Below are positions 1 through 11,590 of a DNA stretch of 64,000 nt, piece by piece. The notes beneath the pieces were generated by a model. The model worked only from the letters and a program-made list of their open reading frames with translations, was not told where the DNA came from and did not search any database. A program made the translations under genes and the position numbers. The number at the start of each line of letters is the position of its first letter. Position 1 is the first letter of the stretch. The stretch is from Eudromia elegans (Eukaryota > Chordata > Aves > Tinamiformes > Tinamidae): the NCBI GenBank assembly GCA_003342815.1, contig PTEX01000233.1, positions 620,001 through 684,000 on the forward strand. The letters run 5' to 3'.

Positions 1-1940
1 CTGACATACAGCAGAAAAAGTGTTGTTTATTCAGCTGCTGTTGTTGGAAATGTGCAGTGGAGACCTGGCATGCTGGGATCTGTGTGGCTGCTCACGCAAT
101 ATGGTACTTTGCCACTTCCAGCTTTTTGCTGCTGAAGCAGTGTTGTTGCCACTGGCAACCACAGACCGTTATTAGCATGCAGCCATTATGTTGCAGAAGT
201 ATTGAACGCTAGATGAAAGTGCTATTCAGTGGTAATTTGTAAACAATGCATACCATAAGTGTCACCAGGGAAGCTTTTCTAGCAGAAAAGGGTTTAGCAA
301 CCAGAGCTATGCAGAACACCTGGAAATTGTCAGATTTAAAAATATACACATGGAAAAAAATATTTTAGCTGATATCATAGAATAAACAGGATTTTCACAG
401 ATGTAATGTAGGATATAGAGGCTTCATCATTTTCCTTTGGACTAATTAAACGGCAACAAAATTATATCAAGAGCATGATATGAAATGTTCTTTTAATAAT
501 TCTCCTGGTACAGGTAGTCATATCATATCTTATCCAGATGTCAGCCCATCATTATGCACTGGAAAAAAAATAATTTCACTTATAGAGAAATTAAATAAAA
601 TGCCACAAAGTGTTTTTTTGTTTGTTTGATTGATTTTTTTCTTTGTTTGTTTTTAACTGATCATATTGAGAATTACTGATTGTACAAAACCAGCCTCAGT
701 GGGATGGCAAAAGATTGATCAATTTTGCAGTAACAGTATCTCATTATCTCTTTTTTAATTTGGTAAAATAATTTTTAATCATTGGCAATGGACAGAAGTT
801 TAAATCGCTAATAAAGTATACATCTGGAAAGTTTTGCGAATAATCATGAGAATAATAAAATGGCAGAATGTCCATGAGTTGACATATCCAGACCACTCCA
901 AATTTAAGTTAAAGGCTAATGAGTGAACAGAACTGTAGACGCAAACATATCTGATCATTTCTGTCTTTCACAAATTACATAAAAAACTTGGACAGCACAT
1001 TTATATTTTTCTCTCTATTGTTCAGGTTTCTCTGAATTTGAATTTGTTTCTCCTTTCAGTCAAAAAGATTTATGTAAGTTAAATACAAAACTTGAGAACT
1101 TCACTCGATACATTTATGAAATATTAAACCTCTAGAGTCAGAGGACTCAACTGTTTCAAAATGGTATTTTTCTGTTTATTTTAATAGATATATGTTTATT
1201 TTCACCAGATGCAGGAAACAGGGAATACAATTCACCTGTCATTAGGCAGGCAACTACAGTGTGTAGTCACCTAAGCCATTCTCTTCAGTTCCTCTCACTG
1301 GCCTCCACTTTTCCCAGACACACTGTGCTATCTACTCAGCACTTACAGTTGAAAGATCTGTATCAGAAATTGCAGCAGCAGGTTTGAAAGGAAAGAGCCA
1401 AGATGATGCATCCCTGAACTTTCTAGTTGTGTCTTCCTTTCAGAGCATTACAAGTGTGGTCTGCACTGAGTGTCACAGAGAAGACAAAATGTGTCAGCTT
1501 TTTCATCTCCTGTGATGCAGACTTGCATGTCTGGAGGTGTGTGTGAGCAGCAGAGTCAATTTCTTAACGACTGTCTCCATTTAATATGGACACACTTCTA
1601 CGCTGAAATGAGCTAATCCTTATATTTGAAGATCTTGATGAATTTCATCAAAAACGTTGGCAAGCACTCCTATTATTTCATGATCTTTCCTGTAGACAGG
1701 GGTAACAAATGCTGAAGCTTATGCACAGTCTTTTAATGAGCTAACATTCCCAGAGTGTTGTAGGTGGCCTGCATGGACAACATCAGAATCTCCCAAGCAT
1801 ATAATTGTTTATTTCTCATAGTTATGAACCTATGCCATGAAAATGTTAGCCATTTGGGGTGATTGTCTCCACATTTTACACACTGAGCTTGGAAACAGGC
1901 TCCTAAGGTCTGTTCACAGCATCTGTAGCTATATCCCAGT
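1..1940. other. Unique AT-rich non-coding sequence
   Basis: No gene, RNA gene or recognisable repeat was seen. The sequence is AT-rich with short T and A runs, for example around 611-655. Open frames are short and show no family resemblance. The left edge is arbitrary, so this may be part of a larger intron or intergenic region. Confidence 0.6.
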
Positions 1941-1944
1941 TTGG

Positions 1945-2425
1945 TCTTGGACCTTTCCACCCTGTCCAGGTCATTCTGAATGGCAGCACAGCCTCCTGGT
2001 GTGGTGGCCACTCCACCCAGTTTGGTGTCATCAGTGAACTTGCTGAGGATGCATTCCGTCACCTCGTCCAAGTAATTGACAAACTTGAACCGCACTGGGC
2101 CCAGCAGTGAAATCCTGGGGGACACCACTGGCCACAGTCCTCCAACCAGATTCAGCCCCATTTATCATCACCCTCTGAGCTCTGCCATCCAACCTGTTCT
2201 CAATCTACCCACAATTCCTGAGCTTCCCTATGAGGATATTATGGGAGAAGATGTTGAAAGCCTTGTTGAAATCAAGGTAGACAACATTCATGGCTCTCCC
2301 CTCATCCATTCATCCAGTTATCCTACTGTAGAAGGTTATCAGGTTGGTTAAACATGTTGTCTTTATACCAGTCCTCCAACACCTTTCCTGTTCTCCATGA
2401 CCTCTTGAAGATGATAGACAGTGAA
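1945..2425 (-). mobile_element. CR1 LINE internal fragment, minus strand, internally deleted
   Basis: Minus-strand translation gives the reverse transcriptase block around the catalytic aspartates, read here as [13 protein letters not shown] where CR1 elements usually have FADD. It is followed by the block AAIQNDLDRVER. Further along (2220-2350) the antisense of the CR1 motif A region can be aligned with the other copies in the window. At about 2352-2365 the homology jumps from the 'tcatccagttatcc...atcaggttggtt' part straight to the 'ccagtcctcc' part, which lies about 200 bases apart in the other copies. So roughly 200 bases of RT are deleted. The 3' untranslated region and tail are missing as well. 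Boundaries are approximate. Confidence 0.85.
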
Positions 2426-2429
2426 CAAT

Positions 2430-5400
2430 GTTCCTTTGATGGAGACTTAAAGATGATGTATTTTACTGAAATATAATAGCAAATTGGAATTTGAATTGTT
2501 CAAGTACTGTGAGACAAGGCAGATCTATCCAGTTTGGTTTACTTTGGTTACTTTCAGTACAGGGATTTCTGATAAAAGAAGCTTGTAGCATGTTTTTAAG
2601 GCTCTGTATATTCCTTCTGCAATGTGCTTGTATACACACCTATGTGAGAGAAATATTTAGTTGCTGTCCTAGACACCATGTAAGCCATACTGGAAGTTGG
2701 GGGAAAAAATGAAGCAAATGAACAACCAAGAGAGTTGGCCATAATGCTGATAGAAGAACCTGTATTTCTGAGGTCTAGATGTTGGAAAAAAAAATATAGA
2801 AGGCTATAGAGAAAGCAGCTGCAAAGGTAAAAGGGATTAGAGATGAAAGTATTGTTTAATATATCAGCAGGTGCATAGTCACAGAAGTAGAACAGATAAA
2901 ACATGTAGTGATGACAGAAATAAAGCCATGAACTAATGCAAGGTCAAAAAATAATACTAACATTACAAAAAAAAAAAAAATCAAAGTTGATAGGAGAATA
3001 TCACCGAGAAGAAAAATATGAAAGACTGAAATGTGATTTACTTTGTTCTACAGCACCAAAAATAATGATCTTTCTACCTGATACTTTACAAGTTACAGTT
3101 GCAGAGGAGTTACAAGTGAGGAAAAATGTTAAGTTACAAAGGGGATAAACTGAAATTGTATTTGTTTATTAAATGTATTAAAGTTGTTAAATGTATATAT
3201 GAAATGTGTCTGTGTATCTATATGTATGTTTGTAGAAGTTTGGTTATAGTGCCTGGCTTCACTTTAGTCTTAGCTAGCAATCCAGTCAAAACTATATTTC
3301 TTATATCATCTATTTTCTTTGACAAATTATTTTCTAGACAAAAGAATTGTATTAGGTATCATTTATCTGTAATTCAGTAAATATGTCCAGTATCACATGG
3401 AAAGTCAAAACAGAGATTTGGGTTTTTTGGGAATGAGTCATGTAAAATATGATAGAAATATTGATGTTAATCTGTAGTGATAAAGAGGAAGCTATCAAGA
3501 CAGAGTTTGAACAAAAGTACCATTAGAATTTCTTGAACAACAAGATGCAGGACAAATCTTATTTAATAAAGCCTTTCTTGTTTTGTTGTCTTGTTTTGTT
3601 AATAACATTAATTTCATGTTACACGATTAACATATACATGTACACTCATACACAGTATGAATGAGACACTATTCATACTGAAAATTCCCTTGAAGATATG
3701 AGTAATCTTGAGAATAAACTAGATCAAAATCAAGAATGATTTTGGGGGGACTCCATTTATAAATTTGAAGGCCTTCTGTTCTAAAGGAAGAAGAGGAACA
3801 AAGATACAAATAATCTGTCTATTAGTACAGAGTGGAATTTAACTCAGTGAATGTTAAATGTCTTTTGCCTCAACTGATCAGTTCAAGTTCATTCTGCAGT
3901 CAATGGAGAGTCATAGGCAATTTTAGGGATTGAGTGCTGCAATGAGTTTCAGGTTTCTACCCTGGGATAAGATGAATTATGTTTTAAGAAGTGCTTCTGT
4001 CTTTGAAGAGAGAACCAACTTCCACTTACTTTGTAAACAAATAAAATGTTCTTACAGTTAGACGAATGCTGTCCTGGTTGACTACAACATGCCATAATGG
4101 GGCAATGAAAGTGAAAAATGCAATCATAGGATGTTTTGCATGAGACAGCAGAAACAGAGCAAAATGCTCAACTTACGAAAGGCAAAGATGAGATTTTGTC
4201 TGAAATACTCTAAACTGGACTCCCTTGATAAGGAAAGCAAATTCAAACTGAGATATGTATCAAGAAGTATCAGACTGCAGCAGAAAAGGGAACCTGGCTT
4301 ACAGGACCACATGAAGAAAAGAAAAAGTTATGCAAGATGGACAGCATTGGCATATGTGACTACAAATTGATGAGGTGTATTTTCAGGGTGGAGTTTAGAA
4401 AGCTTTTTCATTGGACTGAAGTACAGCTTGACTCTTCATAAAAATAGGTGAATCAGAATAAACTAATATGAAACTTGATCAATTTATGAAATGTTTTACA
4501 GTTAGCAGTTGAAGGAGAAACACGCACTTGACGGTCCAGGAAATCCTGTCAAAATCTCTGATAGGGTGTTCAGAAGACTATTATTGTTTTGTGAAATATT
4601 TCAGCAAGAACGAATCTCTAATGCATAGTGAATATAAATGTTTTTCAAAAGTTTATACTTTATAAAGTATTATAAAATTTGCTCCAAACCAGAAAACATC
4701 TCAATCTTATAAAATTTTGGAATATTTAGATATGGAAGTATAATGGAAGAAAATCTTTATCATTTAGTCGCACATCTAATTAATAACCATGATTACTGTT
4801 TTCTATAACGAAAAGCTAACTTTATGTTGGCTTTTTTGCATTTTTGCATTTGCATTTGCATTTTTTACCCCAAATTTAACTACTAGTTAATAAATGTTGA
4901 ACATATTGGCAATAAGCAGAATTTTCAATTTATATTTTAACACCATTTAATTTCATATGATAATTTAATGTCAAACATAAATCCCATGTAATCACGAATA
5001 ATATGAAAAACTAGTATAGAAGGTTGAGATTTATTTTTCTGAAATTATACCATTTAAATTTTAGATATATAATTCTGTGCCACATTTTGGAGACTCAAAT
5101 TTATTCAATTAATAAACTTAATATGATATTGCGCAGATGCTGAACACCCACATTTAGGTGTTTATACGTAAAGTTATGTGAATGAGCTAATTGTCAAGTT
5201 ACCATGGAGACCTATAAGGATTTAATTAGTACATTAAATGGATCCATGAGAGCTATTAAGTCAAAAGTTGTTGTGGTGCTCCTCAGTTGCCCACATCTAA
5301 TATTGCCATTTAGAAACCCTACGGTATTTGGGACTTCCACACAAGACTCTACACATAGTGTTGTAGACTGTACACAGTGTCTACATACTCTACACCTTAA

Positions 5401-6440
5401 TTGAACATTTAGGGGTGTTTGATACTGACTAGTTGCTGTCTGGTACTGACTGTGTTGCTATGGAGAGAATATGGGTGATTTTATATATGGCCAAATAGAA
5501 AAAGGAAGGGAAGGGGAGCAAAGGAAAAGAGAGAGAAAGAAAAATGATTGCAGACAGTAGCTGAGGATGTGCTCTAGAAGATGATGTAGAAATTAATTAA
5601 AAGAAGAATTTGAAAAGAGTTTTCACATTTTCCCCCCCCACTATTCATTCTCTGTGGTGGACTTATTGAACTTACCAGGCAGCCAAGTTTGAAACAAAAA
5701 ATGCAGTTCTTTTGCAACGGAGTAATAAACCATGAAATTTATTGCTATAGGAAGATGAGGAAGCCAAAGCTACCTAAAGAAATTCATGGAAGAAAAATCA
5801 CCTAGGAGTTAGCAAGCAAAATAGGCTAAATAGATACATTCTCTTAGTGGATAAGCCACCTTTGGTAGAGTAAGAGTTTAAACATGCTGAAGTTTTACAA
5901 AAGTAGAGAAAGAATTTCAAGAATTCTGGTGCTTCCCTACTGCTGTTCTCTAGAAGAAATATCATATCTGCCACATGTTCTACCAGCCCTTCATCCAGGT
6001 TCAAAGTTTGTTTTCTGGAGCTGAGACAAGGTTACTTCCTGACTTTTGGTTGAAATGATTTGGCTCCCTCACAAGATCAGTTTAGAGATGCTCTAAGAGG
6101 ACAAGCTCCATCTTGCTATTTCTTTTTTTCTTTTAGTCTTTAACTATTTATCTCACCTTACTCCTGGTCTCTTTGTAGCTGATGTTGGAAGAATTTCTGG
6201 TCTAGGCTGTTGTTTTAGCTTTTATTCCGCCTGCTGTCTCTCTCGCCCTCCCCATAAGTCCTTGCTTTCCTCTTCTATATCATTCCCTCTCCATTCATAT
6301 CCATATCCTCCTTCCTGCTCAAGAAAGCAGAAACAAATCAAGCAAACAGCAGTACCATCAAGATGTGTATAAAATGAACCTAAGTAACCATGTAATTATT
6401 CTCACTCTATTGCTGCTGCTCTTTATTGCTCTCACTTATT
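2430..6440. other. Unique AT-rich non-coding sequence
   Basis: No gene was recognised. Open frames of 60-100 codons occur on both strands (for example 2596-2904 minus and 4131-4370 plus) but have low-complexity composition, no domains and no convincing splice context. A short purine-rich stretch lies at 5500-5545. Confidence 0.55.
4836..4866. repeat. Short (TTTGCA)n-like tandem repeat
   Basis: About five imperfect copies of a T-rich TGCATT unit. It is a simple repeat with no evident function. Confidence 0.7.
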
Positions 6441-6444
6441 GTGT

Positions 6445-6562
6445 CATCTTTCATACTGCAAGACTGTAAGCTCCTTGGGGAAGGGACCGCATCATTTATT
6501 TTCTCTTTGAAGTACCTTCACCACCTCAGGCACTTTGCAAGTAACAAATAATAATAATAACC
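6445..6562 (+). mobile_element. Ancient L2/MIR-type 3' tail
   Basis: The segment reads 'gactgtaagctccttgggg', then 'aagggaccgc', and ends in an (ATA)n run. This order is the hallmark of the conserved 3' end shared by L2 LINEs and the SINEs they mobilise in amniotes: 'ctgtaagctc', a 'ggcagggacc' block, a 'cacctcagcac' type block, then a short A/T-rich repeat. The copy is old and diverged. The left boundary is uncertain. The class is recognised by its pattern and no alignment was run. Confidence 0.6.
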
Positions 6563-9500
6563 ATTAATCAGGTAATGGGATCAGTAGAAAGCACTAATCA
6601 GCAATTAAGATGTTAGCAACAATAGGCAGGTTCATACTTTAGAATGTAGAGTCCTTCTCTTTGTTTCTTTCTAATTAAGAAGCCAACTTACTTTATCCAA
6701 TATAAAATACAGAACCTCTCAAACAGACTTTATTATATTTTTTCCTTCAGAATGAGAAATGGGAAATATCTACAATCTCTAGGTTTATGTGGTACATGAC
6801 TTACTTAAAAATAAATACATAACTGTTTTCTTATCAAAACTGATTAAAAATGAGTTTATTGGTTCAGCTGACAGCAGCGTGACATAGCTAGAGCTGAGGG
6901 CCTACATTCTTGAAAGAGGTGAAGGAATTTGATTTCTTTAGCTGCTATGGAAATTCAGTAAGTTCTTGGTACCTAACCTGTATATAATCAAGGCTGAATG
7001 AATCCAAGATGACCCAGCATTTCCATGCAGCTGGTAGAAAAGAAGCATTTTTACATTGTGAGTTGTCTGAGCTGCGGAAATCAAGCAAAAGAAACTCACA
7101 AGCAAAACAGTGTTTTCAATAGTGATTCTAAATGACCAGTTGATATTAATATTTTTTCCATGACTAACAAAGCATACAGTACATTTCTGCTTATTATCCA
7201 TAAACATTCCACTCTGTTTAGGTCTACATACGAAAACTTTCATATAATTATTCTTTAGAGCTTTAATTATAGTAAGACACCAAATAATGTTGATGAAATG
7301 CCTTTAATTTCAGTTCTAAGTCTAAGCAGAATTTTCAGAATTAATAGTAGAAAGATGTTGTCTTTATTACAACAAATAAAGTGTCTTAATTGAAAATATT
7401 GATAGGGACACGCTTTCGGCAGAGATTGTTATAAAATTCTAGTGATCTAGTAATCTTTGAACACTAGTCATTTTCCCTAAGATACATTTCTCCTCTCCCA
7501 TTCCATCTGGGTTTTCTGCATGACCTAAAGCCTTGTTTAGTCATTTATTTTTCTCCCATTGACCTTTCTTCATTCATATCTTTAATACTTGCAATCCCCA
7601 CTTTCTCTATATCTCTTCCTATCTGCTAAGTGGTCCTACATTAAGGCCATTGACTTGGTTTCATGTGTAATTTTATAAAAGGTATATATACCCACAGCTT
7701 TATACATACACAAAAAAAAAAAATCCTAAATGCCATAGATAAATTATTTCTGAAAATACAAATTATCCAGAATGCCAACCCTTACAAAGGTAAATGAAAG
7801 TATAAAATGAGGAGGGGGAAAGCAAAATAAAAAATAAATTATATATAATATATATATGTTTTATATAACATAAAATATATTATAAATATATTATATATAG
7901 GTAAAACCATTCCCATGGAGATGCAGATATTTCATACACTCCTGCCTTTTTCTTGGATTATTCTTATTCTCTAACTCAGTGGGAATTTGATTATAACTTC
8001 CTTGGGATAGATGACATATTTTATTTCTACAGTGAGATACATGTTATATCCTTGGGAATTAGGGACTAAACTATGACATGGAAGACTTCATTTCTGTGCT
8101 TTATGGTTCACATGCTGCTCTGGATATTTTTTCCCACAGCAGGAGGGATTTAGAGCAAAAATTTCTTTTCCATTTCATAAAAAGTTTGCCTACGTAGTTG
8201 CCAGAAGTTGTGGTTAGAATATGTGGTATCACACTTGTGATATTTTAATCAAGCCATCATGAGTAAGAGTGGTAACAAAATCTTCCAGCAGGGGTTTAAA
8301 AAAGAAAAAATGAGTCACAGAAAGCATATGAGGATCCTGGAGGGTATTGACTTTGTGAGCCTGTGCTAGGCCTTGTGCCATTGCAACTTTACTTCTGTTA
8401 CGACCGAGGTTAACCAGATTAGCATGCTTTCCCTCTGTTCTGTTGTCATACTTTATGCTCTCTGAAATTACTTCCCTTCACATCCTTATCATCATTACCA
8501 TAACTTCTTCTCTCATTCGTTCTCCAGAAAATACACGTCTATTTAAGGATTTTGTTTTGTTTTACTTTTTGAAATAAGCATCTGGTTCATGCATAAGAAG
8601 CTATTCCTACACCAAATGCTAGAGGACTGGATGCAGTCTTATTCAAAGAAGTGTATGAGGACAGGGTGAATAGTATCATAGATTTTCCCTTATTGTTTGA
8701 GAAGCATCATACTTTTGGCAATTGGTGCTTACGCAAAGTATTGGGAAGATGGAAAAGAAGACCAGTTAATCCCTGTGGAAAATCTAATCCTGAATTATTT
8801 TGTATCTCATATTATGGTGCTTGATATTTGTTGTTTTTCCTTCCTATCCCTGGACCCTAAGTCATTGTTATGGCACATTCTGTGGTGTATATTCACACTC
8901 AGCTGGTAATGACACAGTTTGCTGTGTTCTTATTAGAGTACTGGGAATGGACTGAAACTCTTCAGAGATCAAGGCCAGTAACTGATGGTTTTCTCACTCA
9001 CTGACTACAATGTACACTGGCCCCTTTGCACATTAACCCTCACACCAATTAGATAGACTATGGCCTTATTTGAAAAATAAAAGGAATGCCTTTCAGTTGA
9101 ACAAATACTGGGTTTTATTTTGTTATGCTGTTTGAACATGACATATTACAGGGTGTTAGTAGCATTTGATTTACAATATTGCAGCGAAGACTCTCATTGT
9201 TAACATTAAGTGATGCTATTTCAGGTACAGGTTTCACATATGCTGCACTGTGGCCCAACACACTTTGTCTGTGACAGATTTTTCTGCTACGCTACCCAGT
9301 GATCAGGCATATACTGAGCAAGATCACTGAGAGAGATTTTCTAAATACATAGCTGATAATCACATTTCCCTACACAGTATCATCTGCAGAGCCTTATGCC
9401 TTGCATTTCACTGTCCTTACCCAGCATGTGTTTCTGATAATTGGTTTTCCTTTGGCATCATCTCTGGAGTTAGTGTTGAGTGGGAGTGTAGCACAGGCTA

Positions 9501-9900
9501 TTCTTGTCCTTTCATGTGAATGGAGGTACTGTGATTTCACCCACAACCTCAGCAGTTAGCTTCTGAACTGCCCAATTTCTTATTTCTTCCTGGAGGCTTT
9601 ATACAAGGACTGTGTTCTGTGCTTATGATTGACGGCTGCTTCACTGTATGTTACCTTGTGTGGGCCAGAGCAAGCAAGGATCTTAGGCTCGGAGGATGAG
9701 GTCACTGTTTTACGAGACTCTCTTCATACTGCTGTGTCAAACTGAGACACAGCGAGGGTAAGGAGCAAAAAGATGCTGAAGAATTCCCCACTGAATCATG
9801 CTTTTTTTTAGGAGAAAATGTGCAATATTTGTCTTCCTTCATGGCTGGCAAACTGGTGCTACAGGGATTAGTCTTGGTATTCTTATGAAGAAAGTGATTT
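6563..9900. other. Unique AT-rich non-coding sequence
   Basis: No gene or clear interspersed repeat was identified. Around 9690-9770 the bases 'aaactgagacacagcgaggg' weakly resemble the conserved core of MIR-type SINEs, but not enough to call. The open frames 6938-7243 (minus) and 8697-8909 (plus) look like chance frames. Confidence 0.5.
7836..7900. repeat. AT-rich low-complexity block
   Basis: Repeated TATATAATATATA-type sequence made only of A and T for most of its length. Confidence 0.85.
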
Positions 9901-9904
9901 CACT

Positions 9905-11097
9905 GAATCACAAAACGGTTAAGTTTGGAAGGGACCTCTGGAGATCATCTAGTCCAAACCTCCCTAGAACACGTGACACAGGGTGGCATCCAGGCAGGAT
10001 TTGAAGATCTCCAGAGAAGGAGACTCCACAACCTCTCTGGGCAGCCTGTTCCAGGGCTCTGTCACCCTCACAGGAAAGAAGGTCTTCCTCACATGGAGAT
10101 AGAACTTCCTGTGTTTCAATTTTTACCCATTACTCCTTGTGCTATCACTGGCCACCACTGATAAGAGTTTGGACTCCTCCTCCCCTTATTCACCCCTCTG
10201 ATATTTGTGCATATTAATCAGATCTTCTCTCAGTCTTTTCCAGGCTAAAATGGCCCAGCTTGCTTAGTCTTTCCTAATACGATAGATGCTCCAATCCCTT
10301 AATCATCTTTGTTTCTCTACACTGGACTCTCTCTAGAAGCTCCATGTGCCTTTTGTACTGAGGAGCCCAGAACTGCACCCAATACTCCAGGTGTGGTCCC
10401 ACCAGAGCTGAGGAGAGGGGCAGGATCCCCTCGCTCAAGCTGCTGGCAATGCTTTTCCTGATGCAGGACAGGATCCCATTGACCTTCTTGGCCACGAGGG
10501 CACATTGCTGACTCATGGTTAACTTTTTCTCAACTAAGACTCCAAGTCCCTCTCTGTGGAACTGCTCTCCAGCAGGTCAACCCCTAGTCTGTCCTGGTGC
10601 CTGGGGTTATTCCTCCCCAAGTGCAGGACTCTGCACTTGTCCTTGTTCAACCTCATGAGGTTCCTCTCTGTCCAACTCTCCATCCTATCTAGGTCCCTCT
10701 GAATGGCAGTGAAACCCTCTGGAGTGCTGGCCACAAACTTGCTTAGGGTGCACTCTCCCCGTCCAAGTCATTGATGAACAAGTTGAACAGCACTGGGCCC
10801 AGCACTGATCTCTGTCAGACACTGCTGGCCACAGGCCTCTAACTAGACTCAGCCCCTTTTATCACCACCCTCTGAGCTCTGCTGTCCAATCAGTTCTTGA
10901 TCCACCTCACTGTCCGTACGTCCAGTCCACACTTCTGGAGCTTTCCTGTGAGGATGGTATGGAAGATGGTGTTGAAAGTCTTGCTGAAGTCAAGGTAGAC
11001 AACATCCACGGCTGTCTTGTCCATCCATCCAGTCATCTCATCATAGAAGGCTATCAGGTTTGTCAAAAACAGCTTCTCCTTGGTGAATGCATACTGA
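9905..11097 (-). mobile_element. 5'-truncated CR1 LINE, minus strand, about 1.2 kb
   Basis: The left side is the 3' end of the element read backwards: the antisense of the CR1 3' UTR with 'gtttggaagggacctctgg' and 'gatcatctagtcc'. It runs through the C-terminal part of ORF2 and the RT motif region to about 11097, where homology stops within the antisense of the '[13 protein letters not shown]' region. CR1 copies are usually truncated at the 5' end, so this form is typical. In detail (the 'ctgactcatggttaac' block) it matches the copy at 43422-46215 more than the copies at 23288 and 41572. The canonical multi-copy ATTCTATG tail is reduced here. Confidence 0.93.
10274..10734 (-). pseudogene. Broken CR1 ORF2 C-terminal RT segment
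   Basis: Two minus-strand frames cover consecutive parts of one CR1 ORF2. The upstream frame (10534-10734) contains [20 protein letters not shown] and the block [11 protein letters not shown]. The downstream frame (10274-10516) contains ALVAKKVNGILSCIRKSIAS and the block LERVQ. Between them lie a frameshift and a stop at 10516-10534. The aspartate motif lies upstream, near 10740, in another frame. In an active element this would be part of the reverse transcriptase used for target-primed integration. Here it is non-functional. Confidence 0.85.
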
Positions 11098-11590
11098 CAA
11101 TTTGAGCTCCAATATGACAGCTAAAATCCTAAGAATTAATACTCACATTTATAGTTTCAAACATAAACTCCCAACCCTGCAAGAAATCTATTTCACCTGT
11201 GGTGTGAGCCACTCCAGGGGAAGGATTTTCTGTGAAAGTAGCTGACTCCTCTAATGCTCTCATAAACCCCTAAAAATTATGAAACTGATCCATAAATTTG
11301 GAAACAATGATAACATATTTATTATTTGATTTAGACTGTAAATAAGATTGTAAAGCATCATTAGCAGATTCTAACAAGTAAGGAATTTCAGGAGAGAAAT
11401 GTGATAGTAATTTATGAATATTTTGCAGAGCTTGTCTAATTACAGAATACATAAGAAAAGTTTTTGTTGCATTGCAATGAAAAGTTTTGTTACGAGATAC
11501 AGCAATAAAACAGCAAATACATAATCATAAAAATACCTTGAAGTTAAGTTCTGTGAGGAAAGGAATGTAATCTTAAACACTGTATAGCTT
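11098..11590 (-). other. Unrecognised minus-strand coding-like segment, possible exon(s)
   Basis: Reading the minus strand from about 11500 down to 11130 gives a frame broken by a single TAG at 11270-11272. The part before it (11270-11452) begins MYSVIRQALQNIHKLLSHF. The part after it contains PSPGVAHTTGEIDFLQGWEF. The TAG sits inside a possible splice acceptor (…cataatttttag), and the second part ends exactly at a consensus donor (AAT/gtgagt at 11141-11146). That gives a candidate exon of 123 nt at 11147-11269. A second pyrimidine-rich acceptor lies near 11555. I do not recognise the protein. It could be one or two exons of an unidentified gene, a decayed viral or transposon gene, or a chance frame. 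It directly abuts the 5' truncation point of the CR1 at 9905-11097. Confidence 0.3.

Noticed and set aside
4131..4370. 79-codon lysine/arginine-rich plus frame
   Set aside because: It looks like a chance frame: no domain, no splice context, and an overlapping frame on the other strand.
9690..9770. MIR-like core ('aaactgagacacagcgaggg')
   Set aside because: Only a short similarity, with no flanking MIR structure.
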